From assembly GCF_013318015.2 (NCBI RefSeq), contig NZ_CP115841.1, forward strand, positions 1,550,001-1,614,000: a stretch of DNA of 64,000 nt, read 5' to 3'. The stretch is from Agrobacterium tumefaciens. GTDB lineage: Bacteria > Pseudomonadota > Alphaproteobacteria > Rhizobiales > Rhizobiaceae. The translations under genes were made by a program, and so were the position numbers. Shown piece by piece: positions 35,273 to 45,685 of the stretch. The number at the start of each line of letters is the position of its first letter. The first letter of the stretch is position 1. Under the pieces are notes generated by a model that was not told the DNA's origin, made no database searches, and saw only the letters and a list, made by a program, of their open reading frames with translations.

Positions 35273-38254
35273 ATGGCCAGATCACCCAAAAATTCCAAAC
35301 CCTCGAATTCCGGCTTCGAGGAAGCTCCGCAATCGTCGTTCGAAGGCGCGCCGCTCAGCGGCAGCGTTGCCGATTGGGTAAAGCAGCTCGAGGCGGAAGC
35401 CGAAGCCGGCTCGGTGGAAACCCAGCGCGAAGTCGCCTCGAAAGCTGGCAAGCACCGCAAGAAGATCGAGATCGAAGCGCGCAAGGAAGCGGAAAAAGCG
35501 GCCAACAAAACGGCTAAAAACACCACGGCTTCCAAGACAGCGCGCGGCGTTTCCATCGGCGCGTCGAGCGATCCAAAAACCCGCGCCGCCGCCGGTCTCA
35601 ATCCAGTGGCTGGCATGGACGTTTCCCTGGAGGAGGCGGCCAATCTCGCACCGGGTGCCGTCACCGCCACCGTCGAGGCGCTATCGGCGCTTATCGAGAG
35701 CGGCAATCCGCTGTTCAAGGACGGCAAGATGTGGACGCCGCACCGGCCGGCCCGTCCGCCGAAATCCGAAGGCGGCGTTACAATCCGCATGGACTCGGAG
35801 TATCAACCGGCAGGCGACCAGCCGACGGCGATTGCCGATCTCGTGGAAGGCATCAATTCCGGCGAGCGCAGCCAGGTCCTGCTCGGCGTCACCGGCTCCG
35901 GCAAAACCTTCACCATGGCCAAGGTGATCGAGGCAACCCAGCGCCCGGCCGTCATCCTTGCGCCCAACAAGACGCTGGCCGCGCAGCTCTATTCCGAGTT
36001 CAAGAACTTCTTCCCCGACAATGCGGTAGAGTACTTCGTCTCATATTACGATTATTATCAGCCGGAAGCCTATGTGCCGCGCTCCGACACCTTCATAGAG
36101 AAGGAATCCTCGATCAACGAACAGATCGACCGGATGCGTCACTCCGCGACCCGCTCGCTGCTGGAACGCGACGACTGCATCATCGTCGCTTCGGTTTCCT
36201 GCATCTATGGTATTGGCTCGGTGGAAACCTATACCGCCATGACCTTCCAGATGCAGGTGGGCGACGGGCTGGACCAGCGCCAGCTTCTGGCCGACCTTGT
36301 GGCCCAGCAATACAAGCGCCGCGACATGGATTTCCAGCGCGGCTCTTTCCGCGTGCGCGGCGATACCATCGAAATCTTCCCTGCCCACCTTGAGGATGCC
36401 GCCTGGCGCATCTCGATGTTCGGCGACGAAATCGATTCCATTACCGAATTCGACCCGCTGACCGGCCAGAAAACCGGCGATCTGCAATCCGTCAAGATCT
36501 ACGCCAATTCGCACTATGTCACCCCGCGCCCGACGCTGAACGGCGCGATCAAGTCGATCAAGGAAGAGCTGAGGGTCCGCCTCGCCGAGTTGGAAAAGGC
36601 GGGACGCCTGCTGGAAGCCCAGCGGCTGGAACAGCGCACACGTTACGACATCGAAATGCTGGAGGCGACCGGCTCCTGCGCCGGTATCGAAAACTATTCG
36701 CGTTATCTCACCGGCCGCAATCCCGGTGAGCCGCCGCCGACGCTGTTTGAATATATCCCTGATAATGCGCTGCTTTTTATTGACGAAAGCCACGTATCGG
36801 TTAGCCAGATCGGTGGCATGTATCGCGGCGACTTCAGGCGCAAGGCGACGCTGGCCGAATATGGCTTCCGCCTTCCCTCCTGCATGGATAACCGGCCGTT
36901 GCGCTTTGAGGAATGGGATGCGATGCGGCCGCTGACGGTCGCGGTTTCGGCCACCCCTGGCTCGTGGGAAATGGAACAGGCAGGCGGCGTCTTCGCCGAA
37001 CAGGTCATCCGCCCGACAGGACTCATCGATCCGCCGGTCGAGGTGCGCTCAGCCCGCAGCCAGGTGGACGATGTTCTCGGCGAAATTCGCGAGACCGCCG
37101 CTAAGGGTTACCGTACGCTCTGCACCGTGCTGACCAAGCGCATGGCTGAAGACCTGACCGAATATCTGCACGAACAGGGCGTTCGCGTGCGTTACATGCA
37201 CTCGGATATCGACACGCTGGAACGCATCGAGATCATCCGCGACCTGCGCCTTGGTGCCTTCGACGTGCTTGTCGGTATCAACCTTCTGCGCGAAGGCCTC
37301 GATATTCCAGAATGCGGTTTCGTCGCGATCCTCGATGCCGACAAGGAAGGCTTCCTCCGTTCGGAAACTTCGCTGATCCAGACCATCGGCCGCGCCGCCC
37401 GTAACGTCGACGGCAAGGTCATCCTTTATGCCGACAATATCACCGGCTCGATGAAGCGGGCGATGGAGGAAACCTCCCGCCGCCGCGAAAAGCAGATGGC
37501 CTATAACGCCGAACACGGCATCACGCCGGAATCGGTCAAGGCGAAGATCTCCGATATTCTTGATTCAGTTTATGAGCGTGATCACGTAAGGGCCGATATT
37601 TCAGGCGTTTCCGGCAAAGGCTTCGCCGATGGCGGCCATCTGGTCGGCAACAATCTGCAGTCCCATCTCAACGCGCTGGAAAAATCCATGCGCGATGCCG
37701 CAGCCGATCTGGACTTCGAAAAAGCCGCCCGCCTGCGCGACGAAATCAAGCGCCTCAAGGCCACCGAACTCGCCGTCATGGACGACCCGATGGCGAAGGA
37801 AGAGGCGAAATCGCTTGAGGGTGGCGGCAGAAGCAAGAAAAAAGAAACGAGCGCCCGCAACGGGTCGATCTCGCCTCTTGCGGGAGATATATCCGGCGGG
37901 ACAGAGGACGGTGCCGCTTCCGCAAACGAAAGTGGAAAATCTCTCTTCGCCAAACCTTCGCTGGACGAAATGGGTCCCGGCTCGGACACGGGCAAGCCGC
38001 TGTTCCGCAGGAACACGCTGGACGAGATGACCGTTGGCCGCACCGAGAAGCCGGTGCGTGGCGAAGTTCCCGGCAAACCCGAGACGGAAACCGGCAAACG
38101 TTTCTCACCGCTCATGGAAGGCCAGCCTGAGCGAACCAAGGACGATCCCCGCCCCCTCGTGCGCGGCAAGATCGGAGCGGGTTCCTATGAGGATGCCGGC
38201 GAACAGAAGCGCAAAAGCCGGACGAAGGGGAAGACGGGGCGTCCCGGTCGCTGA
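35273..38254 (+). CDS. uvrB: Excinuclease ABC subunit B
   Basis: DNA damage-recognition helicase of nucleotide excision repair, working with UvrA and UvrC. I start at the ATG at 35273 ([12 protein letters not shown]), giving 993 residues against about 670 in E. coli. Residues 1-165 are a charged extension. The core starts at [15 protein letters not shown], with Walker A GVTGSGKT near 204, the beta-hairpin region [16 protein letters not shown], Walker B DESHVSV near 504 and the UVR coiled coil ([24 protein letters not shown]) near 802-830. The last 160 residues are an extra tail with a duplicated LF..(S/T)LDEM motif and a repeat-derived segment at 864-880. I found no GTTC-N7-GTTC SOS box upstream. 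Confidence 0.96.
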   Translation: MARSPKNSKPSNSGFEEAPQSSFEGAPLSGSVADWVKQLEAEAEAGSVETQREVASKAGKHRKKIEIEARKEAEKAANKTAKNTTASKTARGVSIGASSDPKTRAAAGLNPVAGMDVSLEEAANLAPGAVTATVEALSALIESGNPLFKDGKMWTPHRPARPPKSEGGVTIRMDSEYQPAGDQPTAIADLVEGINSGERSQVLLGVTGSGKTFTMAKVIEATQRPAVILAPNKTLAAQLYSEFKNFFPDNAVEYFVSYYDYYQPEAYVPRSDTFIEKESSINEQIDRMRHSATRSLLERDDCIIVASVSCIYGIGSVETYTAMTFQMQVGDGLDQRQLLADLVAQQYKRRDMDFQRGSFRVRGDTIEIFPAHLEDAAWRISMFGDEIDSITEFDPLTGQKTGDLQSVKIYANSHYVTPRPTLNGAIKSIKEELRVRLAELEKAGRLLEAQRLEQRTRYDIEMLEATGSCAGIENYSRYLTGRNPGEPPPTLFEYIPDNALLFIDESHVSVSQIGGMYRGDFRRKATLAEYGFRLPSCMDNRPLRFEEWDAMRPLTVAVSATPGSWEMEQAGGVFAEQVIRPTGLIDPPVEVRSARSQVDDVLGEIRETAAKGYRTLCTVLTKRMAEDLTEYLHEQGVRVRYMHSDIDTLERIEIIRDLRLGAFDVLVGINLLREGLDIPECGFVAILDADKEGFLRSETSLIQTIGRAARNVDGKVILYADNITGSMKRAMEETSRRREKQMAYNAEHGITPESVKAKISDILDSVYERDHVRADISGVSGKGFADGGHLVGNNLQSHLNALEKSMRDAAADLDFEKAARLRDEIKRLKATELAVMDDPMAKEEAKSLEGGGRSKKKETSARNGSISPLAGDISGGTEDGAASANESGKSLFAKPSLDEMGPGSDTGKPLFRRNTLDEMTVGRTEKPVRGEVPGKPETETGKRFSPLMEGQPERTKDDPRPLVRGKIGAGSYEDAGEQKRKSRTKGKTGRPGR
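37864..37913 (+). repeat. Repeat-derived segment inside uvrB
   Basis: 50 bases matching without gaps (41 of 50 by eye) the right arm of the inverted repeat at 49572-49730. Here the sequence is read through in frame and encodes [17 protein letters not shown] (residues 864-880 of UvrB). The same frame of the intergenic copy reads SISPLEGEMSGRTEGG. Confidence 0.75.
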
Positions 38255-38285
38255 AGCGCAACGGCGCAATCTGGATAGACACCGC

Positions 38286-39254
38286 ATGCATCGAAAAAAT
38301 CTGGCGGCCTTATGCCTCGTCTTTTTCTCAAGCCCAGTCCTTGCCGGGCAGATTGAGGACGCCACCTTCCACAGCGCCGCCCTGAACGCACCGCTGCCCG
38401 TCAACATCTACCGACCGGATGGCACGCCGCCGGAAAACGGCTGGCCGGTGCTTTATCTCCTGCACGGCCATGATGGTGACCAGAACAGCTGGCGAGACCT
38501 CGGCAATATCGAAAAGACGCTGGACACGCTGATTGCGGCTGGCGCCATCCGCCCGCTGGTTATCGTCATGCCAGGCGTTAAAAACAGTTGGTACGTGGAT
38601 TCGGCCGCTGTCGGTGGTCCCGGCGATTACGAGACGGCCCTGACGGGCGATCTGCGCCATCAGGTGGAAAAAACGCTGCCGGTGCGAAAAGATCGCGAAG
38701 GGCGTGCCATCGCCGGGCTGTCCATGGGCGGTTTCGGCGCATTGCATCTGGCTTATGGCCACGAAGACCTCTATGGCGCAGTCGCCAGTCTGTCCGGCGC
38801 GATCTGGCAGAACGTGCCCGCCTCCGATCTCGACAAAACGCCCGCGGAACTCAAGCTCATTCAGGACAGCGCCTTCTTCCACCGCGTCGACCGCACTACC
38901 GTCACCAGCGGCATCGTGCTGCCCTCCACCGGCGATCACTTCTCCGGCGCCTTCGGCACGCCCTTCGATGCGAGTCTCTTCAATGAGAAGAACGTCTTCA
39001 CCCTTGTTGCACAGCACGTCGCCGAAAGCCAAGACTTGCCCGCCACCTATCTGACAGTTGGCGACGACGACGGCTTCTTCCTCTGGCGCGGCGCCATCGC
39101 CCTGCACGAAACGCTTCAGGCCGACAATCGCAAATCCCAATTGCGGATCACCGATGGCGATCACGTCTGGTCAGTGTGGAAAGTGTCAATTATCGACGCG
39201 CTGAAGTTCATCGATGGGGAATGGGACAAGGCAACGGACGTTGGGAAAGATTGA
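38286..39254 (+). CDS. Secreted esterase of the esterase D / S-formylglutathione hydrolase type
   Basis: 322 residues with a signal peptide (MHRKNLAALCLVFFSSPVLA). The alpha/beta hydrolase core shows LLHGHDGDQNSW (oxyanion region), the nucleophile elbow GLSMGGFG near residue 145, the acid region GDDDGF near 260 and the catalytic His in DGDHVWSVW near 293. The signal peptide argues for an extracytoplasmic esterase rather than the cytosolic detoxification enzyme. I start at 38286; the frame is open further upstream inside uvrB. Confidence 0.87.
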   Translation: MHRKNLAALCLVFFSSPVLAGQIEDATFHSAALNAPLPVNIYRPDGTPPENGWPVLYLLHGHDGDQNSWRDLGNIEKTLDTLIAAGAIRPLVIVMPGVKNSWYVDSAAVGGPGDYETALTGDLRHQVEKTLPVRKDREGRAIAGLSMGGFGALHLAYGHEDLYGAVASLSGAIWQNVPASDLDKTPAELKLIQDSAFFHRVDRTTVTSGIVLPSTGDHFSGAFGTPFDASLFNEKNVFTLVAQHVAESQDLPATYLTVGDDDGFFLWRGAIALHETLQADNRKSQLRITDGDHVWSVWKVSIIDALKFIDGEWDKATDVGKD

Positions 39255-39266
39255 CTGCCTACTCGA

Positions 39267-39701
39267 TTACCCAGCCTTATTCCCCGTGCGTTTCTTTCCA
39301 GCCTTCCCCGCGACATTTAACGCCACCGCCGCGCGGATCAGCGCCACCAGTGCCTCCACGTCGATCTCATCTCGCTCGTGAAAGTCGATGGCGCGTCGCG
39401 TATTGCCCTCAAGGCTCGAATTGAACAGGCCGGCCGGGTCTTCAAGCGATGCGCCCTTCGCAAACGTCATCTTCACGGCTGTCTTGTAGGTTTCGCCCGT
39501 GCAGATGATACCGGCATGTTCCCAGACGGGCACGCCGCGCCATTTCACCTCCTCCGTCACATCCGGATCGGCCTTCCTTATCAGCGCCCGGATGCGCGCA
39601 AGCGTCTCGCCACGCCAGTCGCCAAGCTCCGCGATCTTTCGATCGATGAGAACCGACGATGCAATCTCCTCCGCATCCTTGCTGTCAGTGTTTTTTGCCA
39701 T
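39267..39701 (-). CDS. DUF1801 (YdhG-like) domain protein
   Basis: 144 residues from the ATG at 39699-39701 (MAKNTDSKDAEEIASS). The DUF1801 core is visible: IRALIRKADPDVTEEVKWRGVPVWEHAGIICTGETYKTAVKMTFAKGASL. A Lys-rich C terminus follows. Members are small soluble proteins of unknown activity. The upstream open frame to 39827 is not part of the domain. Confidence 0.85.
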   Translation of the reverse strand: MAKNTDSKDAEEIASSVLIDRKIAELGDWRGETLARIRALIRKADPDVTEEVKWRGVPVWEHAGIICTGETYKTAVKMTFAKGASLEDPAGLFNSSLEGNTRRAIDFHERDEIDVEALVALIRAAVALNVAGKAGKKRTGNKAG

Positions 39702-39841
39702 AACGTCCTCCCGATTTTGCGTGCCAGTACTCCCGCTATCAGCATAAACCAAATTTTCATCTCGTCCCACGCGGAACCAAATCCGGCCTTCACCGTTTCT
39801 TCCCCGAACGAAACGTTCAGCATACAAAGGGAAGAAACATC

Positions 39842-40297
39842 ATGAAAATCAACGTCATCGCTCTCGCTGCCGCAGCAGCCCTCTCCTCTTCCGTGGCTTT
39901 TGCCCAGACGGCTGCGACTGCGCCTGCTGTTGGCGCCGATGCGACTTTGTCCGGTCCCGGCATCACCATGGGCACCAAGGCTAACGGCCCGCTGAAGTTC
40001 GTCAATGTCCAGAAAACCGACCTCACCGCCTCCCAGCTCGACGGTCTGGATATCTATAACGCCCAGAACGAAAACATCGGCGAAATCGAGGATGTCGTCA
40101 TCGGCGATGGCAAATCGGTGATCGGCCTCGTTGCCAGCGTCGGCGGTTTCCTCGGCATCGACAAGAGCTATGTGGTGCTCGACCCGGCCTCGGTTGCAGT
40201 GCACAACGACAACGGCACCTGGAAGGCCTATGTCGATACCACCAAGGAAGCGCTGCAGAACGCACCGAAGCTCGACTACGACAAGCTGGACGACTGA
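39842..40297 (+). CDS. Secreted PRC-barrel domain protein
   Basis: 151 residues with a signal peptide (MKINVIALAAAAALSSSVAF, cleavage near AFA-Q). The mature part is a PRC barrel: LDGLDIYNAQNENIGEIEDVVIGDGKSVIGLVASVGGFLGIDKSYVVLD. Such periplasmic PRC-barrel proteins are common in Rhizobiales; the function is unknown. It ends in a strong terminator. Confidence 0.9.
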   Translation: MKINVIALAAAAALSSSVAFAQTAATAPAVGADATLSGPGITMGTKANGPLKFVNVQKTDLTASQLDGLDIYNAQNENIGEIEDVVIGDGKSVIGLVASVGGFLGIDKSYVVLDPASVAVHNDNGTWKAYVDTTKEALQNAPKLDYDKLDD

Positions 40298-40319
40298 TTC
40301 CCCTGCAGTCGCAAGCTTG

Positions 40320-40347
40320 ACCCCCGCGATCCGTCGCGGGGGTTTTT
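40320..40347 (+). terminator. Terminator after the PRC-barrel gene
   Basis: A perfect stem ACCCCCGCGA/TCGCGGGGGT with a 4-nt loop, followed by TTTT, 23 bp past the stop. Confidence 0.93.
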
Positions 40348-40454
40348 CGTGTGTGGAATTTCGGCGCAGTATCCGACAATCCCTCTCTCACGACGCTTGC
40401 CTAGCTGCCCGGCTCTCGCCTATCTTCGGCGCGCAAGACACCAAGGATCGATGC

Positions 40455-41066
40455 GTGCCCACCAAAACTCTCTCTTCCCTCACCATCAGCGCTATGACGA
40501 TATTGCTGAGCACCCTTCCGCTATCAGCACAGTCAGCCGGCTGGAAACCAGCCGAGCAGATAAAAACCTATGCGATCAGCGGTGATACGGGCGGAGCGCT
40601 TTACCAGTCCATAGGCGAGCGTGGCCCGACTGCCGGTGTGCAGGCCATCGCCCACACCACCTTCAAGCTGACATGGCGGCGCGATTATCGTCCGCAACCG
40701 GACGGTGCCTGCGTACTGGCCACCGCCAAGCCAAATCTCACAATCATCTATACCTGGCCGAAAGCGCCGGCCAGATTGCCGCCCGCGGTCGCCGCCAGCT
40801 GGAAAACCTTTATTTCCGGTGTGGAAACCCATGAGCGCGTTCATGGCGAGCACATTCTCGACATGGTGCAGAAGATCGAGGCATTCAGCACCGGTCTGAG
40901 AGCGGAAAACGATCCGAAATGCCAGAAAGTGCGCGTTGTCCTTCAACAGCGGCTTGGTGAGCTATCCAACGAGCAGCGCCAACGCGGACGCGATTTCGAC
41001 CGGGACGAGCTTTCGCCCGGTGGCCGCGTGCATCAGCTCATTCTGGCGCTCGTCAACGGTCCCTGA
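40455..41066 (+). CDS. DUF922 family secreted protein (putative Zn-peptidase-like)
   Basis: 203 residues from a GTG start at 40455 with AAGGA upstream, giving a signal peptide (TLSSLTISAMTILLSTLPLSAQSAG). An in-frame ATG at 40494 would shorten it. The mature region carries ETHERVHGEHILDM near residue 135, an HExxH-type motif typical of DUF922, whose members are predicted periplasmic metallopeptidases. Two cysteines (in GACVLA and PKCQKV) may pair. Activity is inferred only from the motif. Confidence 0.8.
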   Translation: MPTKTLSSLTISAMTILLSTLPLSAQSAGWKPAEQIKTYAISGDTGGALYQSIGERGPTAGVQAIAHTTFKLTWRRDYRPQPDGACVLATAKPNLTIIYTWPKAPARLPPAVAASWKTFISGVETHERVHGEHILDMVQKIEAFSTGLRAENDPKCQKVRVVLQQRLGELSNEQRQRGRDFDRDELSPGGRVHQLILALVNGP

Positions 41067-41084
41067 GAACCCAGGGAGAAACGG

Positions 41085-41687
41085 CTATTCCGCCGCCTCG
41101 CCTTTCAGCAGCGGTTCGGAGAGCGATATGCTCTCCAGCTCGTAGGAATAGCCTTCCAGCATCGTATAGGCCTGCTCGATCGCCTCTATCTGCGCTTCCG
41201 CATTGCGGATGGCTTCGGCGATGGACTGGCTGCGCGCACGCAACATGGAACTCAAAACATCGGTCTCCGGCTTTCTGCCCAGCCGGTCCATATGTTTGCG
41301 CACTCGCGTGCGGTGACGCTCCAGTTCCAGAATGTGAAAGCGGCTTTTCAGGATATCGTCGGTCAGCTTGCGGCGCATGGCGGCCACTGGGTCGAAGCTG
41401 CCGGGCTCGCGCTCGTCCAGAATGAATTCGTTGACCAGAGTTTCCAGCATCAGCAGCCCTTTGAGGTCCTTGGCATCGGCAAGCTGCGGATCGTAACCGG
41501 TATCGTCGAACACCTTGCGGCGCACCGGATCCTTCAAAAGCTCGTAAGCGGTTTGCAGGCGTGCGAATTGGTCGGTATCACCCCCGCTGTCGGGATGGGC
41601 GGCTTTCGCCACCTTCCGGTAAGCGGACTTGATCGCCGCCTCGTCGGCATCACGCTCCACGCCAAGCAAAACATAGGGATCGATCAC
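41085..41687 (-). CDS. J-domain (DnaJ-like) protein
   Basis: 200 residues. An N-terminal J domain (MIDPYVLLGVERDADEAAIKSAYRKVA) has the HPD tripeptide at residues 31-33, which stimulates DnaK ATPase. The rest (about 70-200) is a charged helical region with no Gly/Phe or zinc-finger domain, so it is a class C J protein with an unknown client. It converges with the DUF922 gene across an 18-bp gap. Confidence 0.92.
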   Translation of the reverse strand: MIDPYVLLGVERDADEAAIKSAYRKVAKAAHPDSGGDTDQFARLQTAYELLKDPVRRKVFDDTGYDPQLADAKDLKGLLMLETLVNEFILDEREPGSFDPVAAMRRKLTDDILKSRFHILELERHRTRVRKHMDRLGRKPETDVLSSMLRARSQSIAEAIRNAEAQIEAIEQAYTMLEGYSYELESISLSEPLLKGEAAE

Positions 41688-42004
41688 TAAAACACCTTCA
41701 AACGCAAACTGTTACCGCATGCCATACGCCACCCCCGTGCGGCTCGCGCACAGATCATAAGCGAATTCCGCCCGCGCGGCACCCCCGCGCCGGCGCAAAA
41801 GCCCTTGATCCTCAAATTTGTCGGACCCATGGCGACTATAATCACGGGCGGGACAAAATTGTGGAAAGTCATGGCAAAACACGCCGGGCCAAGCTGCCTA
41901 CCCATGCGGAAAACCGTGCAACCCGCAGGTTTTACGGTGCTTATGGTGGAACGGCTCCAACGGGTGTAAGCTTGGCTTTTGGATCTGAAGGGAGGGACGA
42001 TCCG

Positions 42005-42358
42005 ATGCCGCAAACCATTACCCAGACAGTGACGGATTATGTGCACGCCATGGCCTATGCGGATGAGGGCCTGATGCGTGATGTTTTCGATCCGCGCGCC
42101 AGCATCGTCGGGACGTTCCAGGGTGAAACGGAATGGCTTTCACTGGAGGACTTCGCCGAGCAGATACGGAAAAGCGAACGCGGCCTGCCCGATCACGACC
42201 CCGTCTTCGAAATCCTCGGCATCGACAAGGAAGGCGACAGCGCGTCCGTGAAGCTGACGACGAGTTTCGACGGCATGGATTTTAGCGAATACTTGTCCTT
42301 GCTGGAGCGCGACGGCAACTGGGCAATCGTGCACAAGCTATATCACATCAAGCCATAG
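42005..42358 (+). CDS. NTF2-like / putative lumazine-binding family protein
   Basis: 117 residues from the ATG at 42005 (MPQTITQTVTDYVHAMAYAD), preceded by an excellent GGGAGGG ribosome-binding site. The fold shows YADEGLMRDVFDPRASIVG and a final strand NWAIVHKLYHIKP, matching the SnoaL-like/lumazine-binding-type NTF2 family. The ligand is unknown. It stands alone between the J-protein promoter and tRNA-Thr. The 41688-42004 gap before it has no other recognisable feature. Confidence 0.82.
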   Translation: MPQTITQTVTDYVHAMAYADEGLMRDVFDPRASIVGTFQGETEWLSLEDFAEQIRKSERGLPDHDPVFEILGIDKEGDSASVKLTTSFDGMDFSEYLSLLERDGNWAIVHKLYHIKP

Positions 42359-42413
42359 GCGTTGTGCGAATGCAGGAATAATAGCGGGGAAATGGCCAAG
42401 CCATTGAAAATAC

Positions 42414-42489
<76 letters not shown>

Positions 42490-42696
42490 AATCCAGTGCC
42501 TTGCCAACTATCAGATTCTCACTTCGTGTAAAGCAAAAATTGATTGCGCGCCGTTGGGAGACCTCTTTTCCACACCGTACCTGTGGGTTTCAATCACCAG
42601 GTCGCGGCAAAAGGCCTGCAAAATAAGCGAAGTATTTACGCGATGTAGCTAAAATGGCGATAATTCATAACCATCCCACCGGGAATAACGCATCGC

Positions 42697-44436
42697 ATGC
42701 GCGCAAGCATACAGAAAATCCAACTAACCGGTACGATCGTCATAGCGGTAAGTTCCATCTTGTTGGCAACCCTTGCCGCCCTGCCGAGCGTTTCCAGTTA
42801 CTTACGCTACCGGACCAATGCGCAGCAACTCAGCCGCTTCGAAACAGCCCTCCAGTCCGCATGGCTGGTATCGGCCGAGCGTGGTCCTGCCAATAATTTG
42901 ATGGGCGCGTCTTCCCCCGATGCAAAACTGGTCCAGGAGCTGGCCGCAGCGCGCAAGGCGACGGACGACAAGCTGGTGGAACTCGAAAACTCTTTTGCCG
43001 CGGAAATCAGGGCGCAGCCAGAATTGGCAAAATCGCTGGTCGATACACGCCGAAAACTGGCGCAATCCCGAGAAGCGGTCGATCAGGTTGCTGCACTTCC
43101 GGAATCCGCGCGCAGCTACACGGCGATGTCCAACGCAATTTTTGCGATGTTCAAGGCGGCGGACAGCGTCAACATGCTGCGTGGCAAGACCGCTCGCGCG
43201 ATTATCAAGGTAACGCCCAATGTAGCGATCGACATCGCCATGACCGGCACGGCCGGAGTGATGCGGGACCGGATCGGTCGCCTCGGTTCCTACGTGGTCA
43301 TGAGCCTGCGGGCGAACAGGCAGGACAGGCTGAGCCTCCGCGCCAAATTCGACACGGAAATACAGAGCCTCACACTGCTGAAATCGTCGCTGACGAACTA
43401 CACCGCCGCTTACCTGTCCACACCACGCGTCGATGCAGCGTTTCACGATATTGAAATCTTCTATTTCGGCCAGGCACTTCCCTATGCGCAGAATACGATT
43501 GCGATGGTGGTGCCGTCCGCGCAGCCAAGCGTTCGCGAATTCTCCGAAAACTACATCAAGGGCATGCGTTCCTCGAGCACGTTGCGCGACCTTATTCTCG
43601 CCGAAACACGGGCAAGGATAGAAAGGAACAAGGAACAGGCGTTGATCTATGGTGGAACGTCTCTCCTCCTCGCTCTCATCGCGGTTCTGGTATTGCTGCG
43701 GCTTGCATCGGTTTACAGAACGGCACTGTTCCGCCCCATGCAATCCGTCCAGACGCAGATCGCCGCAATCGCCGCTGGCGATCTTTCAGGAGCCCTGTAT
43801 CAGGACAAGGCTGCTCCGGAAGTGAAGAAAATGTTCAAGGAACTGGATTTCCTGCGCGAGCAGCTTCGCCAGAAGGAAGAAATGGAAAAGCAGCAGTCCG
43901 CGCTGGCCGAACAATTACGCACGCTTTCAGAAACAGATGCCTTGACCGGTGTGTCCAATCGCCGTGCGTTGGAAAAGACCGTTCGTGCCATATTGAGCGG
44001 CGAGGAGCAGTTGCAGGCGCTTGGCGTGATGATTGTCGACATCGACCACTTCAAATCCATCAACGACCGTTATGGCCATGCCATGGGCGACCTCGCGCTA
44101 CAGAAGACAGCGACTCTTTTAAGAGGCGCCCTCCGTAAAAACGATATTCTGGCGCGCTATGGCGGCGAGGAATTCGTGGTCGTGTTGCAGGATGTCAGCC
44201 ACGCGACGGCGACCGCCACCGCCGACCGCCTGCGCCGGCTGATTGAAGCCCAGATCATTGATGAACAAAGCGGGCTGTCACTGACGGCAAGTTTCGGCGT
44301 GGTCTGGCAGGAGGCACGGGCGATCAACAGCTGGGACGAGCTGATCGCAATTGCCGACGACCGACTTTATGAGGCCAAGCGTGCGGGCCGCAACCGGGTG
44401 TGGGCGACCTACTTCCCCAAGGTTGCCAACGGCTAG
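42697..44436 (+). CDS. Membrane-bound diguanylate cyclase
   Basis: 579 residues. Span one lies near 12-33, followed by a large, mostly helical periplasmic sensor region (to about 312) with SAERGPANNLMG reminiscent of nitrate-sensing NIT domains. Span two is about 315-340, then a HAMP-like linker and coiled coil, then a GGDEF domain with RYGGEEFVVV (GGEEF at 489-493). RKND at 480-483, five residues before it, is an intact RxxD inhibitory site, so the enzyme should make c-di-GMP with product feedback. The sensed ligand is not known. Confidence 0.93.
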   Translation: MRASIQKIQLTGTIVIAVSSILLATLAALPSVSSYLRYRTNAQQLSRFETALQSAWLVSAERGPANNLMGASSPDAKLVQELAAARKATDDKLVELENSFAAEIRAQPELAKSLVDTRRKLAQSREAVDQVAALPESARSYTAMSNAIFAMFKAADSVNMLRGKTARAIIKVTPNVAIDIAMTGTAGVMRDRIGRLGSYVVMSLRANRQDRLSLRAKFDTEIQSLTLLKSSLTNYTAAYLSTPRVDAAFHDIEIFYFGQALPYAQNTIAMVVPSAQPSVREFSENYIKGMRSSSTLRDLILAETRARIERNKEQALIYGGTSLLLALIAVLVLLRLASVYRTALFRPMQSVQTQIAAIAAGDLSGALYQDKAAPEVKKMFKELDFLREQLRQKEEMEKQQSALAEQLRTLSETDALTGVSNRRALEKTVRAILSGEEQLQALGVMIVDIDHFKSINDRYGHAMGDLALQKTATLLRGALRKNDILARYGGEEFVVVLQDVSHATATATADRLRRLIEAQIIDEQSGLSLTASFGVVWQEARAINSWDELIAIADDRLYEAKRAGRNRVWATYFPKVANG

Positions 44437-44454
44437 GCGGCCCGGAGCGGTAGA

Positions 44455-45564
44455 TCAGATCAGATCGAGCGTCATAACGACAGGGCAATGGTCGGAAGCC
44501 TTGGGGCGGTCCCAGCCGGTGCGCGGATAACGATCCACCTCCTGCCCCGGCGGAAAGACCGTCCTGTAAGGCTGGCCAGCGCGGATGATTTCGGGAACCC
44601 TTGTCGCATTGATCTGCGCAAGATGCGGGGAAAGCCAGATATAATCGAGCTGGCAGAGATGCTGTTCCTGTGGCCCGCGCGAATGATAGAGCGTCCAGCG
44701 ATCCATGACGTCACGGCGCGACATCGGATTGGTCACAAAATCATCCGCCGTGAAGATATCGAGCGCGCTCCGCTCCTCTTCCAACGGCGTAAAGCTGTAG
44801 CCGCTGCGCCGGTCGCCGGAAATCGAAATGCGTTCCTGATAATCATTCATGTCGCCGCAGATGGCAAAATTCTTGTTGCGGGTATTGTTTGCGCCCCAGC
44901 GGTTTTCGATGATGCGGCGAACGGCCATGGCTTCCGCCTCGCGAATCGGCATGGTGGCGAGCCGGGCATCTATGGCGTCACGGGCATTGGTCATGGATTT
45001 GAAATGCGTGACGTAAAGCGTCAGCGGTTTGCCGCCGATCCTCAGATCGATTTCCAGACAATCGCGTTTGAAAATCTTGTCGTCTATCTGGTTGGTCGCG
45101 GCAAGTGCGGGATTGAAGAGATCGAGATTGCGGTAGGTTAGCGCGGCGTGGCTCTTGATGTCGATGACCTCGATCTTGTCGCCGTCTCGGGTCTGCTCGC
45201 GCATGACGACGGCGACATCGATGCCGCGACTGTCATTGCCCTCGACCAGATATTTCTGCAGATAGCCGTTGCCGACCATGCGGTAGAGATAGCCATATTC
45301 GAAAGCCTGCAGGGCAGCCATGTTGTCGACTTCCTGCAGGCAGAGAATGTCGGCATCCGCATCCGCAATGGCCAGCGCCGAAAGTTGCCGCGTATCGTCT
45401 GTGGAAGAGACTGCCCGCGCACTTTCCAGCGCCTGATAGGTTGCCTCGTCCCTGATATCGAAAAGCTGGATCGCCCTGTCGCGCCGCGTCTGGTTGCGAA
45501 AACCGGTAAAGTCGAAACGGGTGAGAAGATTTTCGATATTGAAGGTGGCGAGCCGAAGCGACAT
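44455..45564 (-). CDS. Endonuclease/exonuclease/phosphatase (EEP) family protein
   Basis: 369 residues, a metal-dependent phosphohydrolase of the DNase I/EEP fold. Motifs: ATFNIENLLTRF (metal site), LCLQEVDN with the catalytic Glu, GNDSRGIDVAVV, HFKSM, GDMNDYQE, and the final SDHCPVVM with the catalytic His. There is no signal peptide. The substrate (nucleic acid or phosphoester) cannot be told. A second, shorter EEP gene lies at 51840. The start has AGGA upstream. Confidence 0.88.
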   Translation of the reverse strand: MSLRLATFNIENLLTRFDFTGFRNQTRRDRAIQLFDIRDEATYQALESARAVSSTDDTRQLSALAIADADADILCLQEVDNMAALQAFEYGYLYRMVGNGYLQKYLVEGNDSRGIDVAVVMREQTRDGDKIEVIDIKSHAALTYRNLDLFNPALAATNQIDDKIFKRDCLEIDLRIGGKPLTLYVTHFKSMTNARDAIDARLATMPIREAEAMAVRRIIENRWGANNTRNKNFAICGDMNDYQERISISGDRRSGYSFTPLEEERSALDIFTADDFVTNPMSRRDVMDRWTLYHSRGPQEQHLCQLDYIWLSPHLAQINATRVPEIIRAGQPYRTVFPPGQEVDRYPRTGWDRPKASDHCPVVMTLDLI

Positions 45565-45685
45565 GTTTCATTCCTGTTGCTGGAATGGGAGCTTAGCCGC
45601 TCCCGTTCGGTCTCGCCAGTGGCCTGTCGCGTCGATCAGATTTCCCTATTCGCGATGTCGGATTTTATGTGCCGGGATATTCCCC

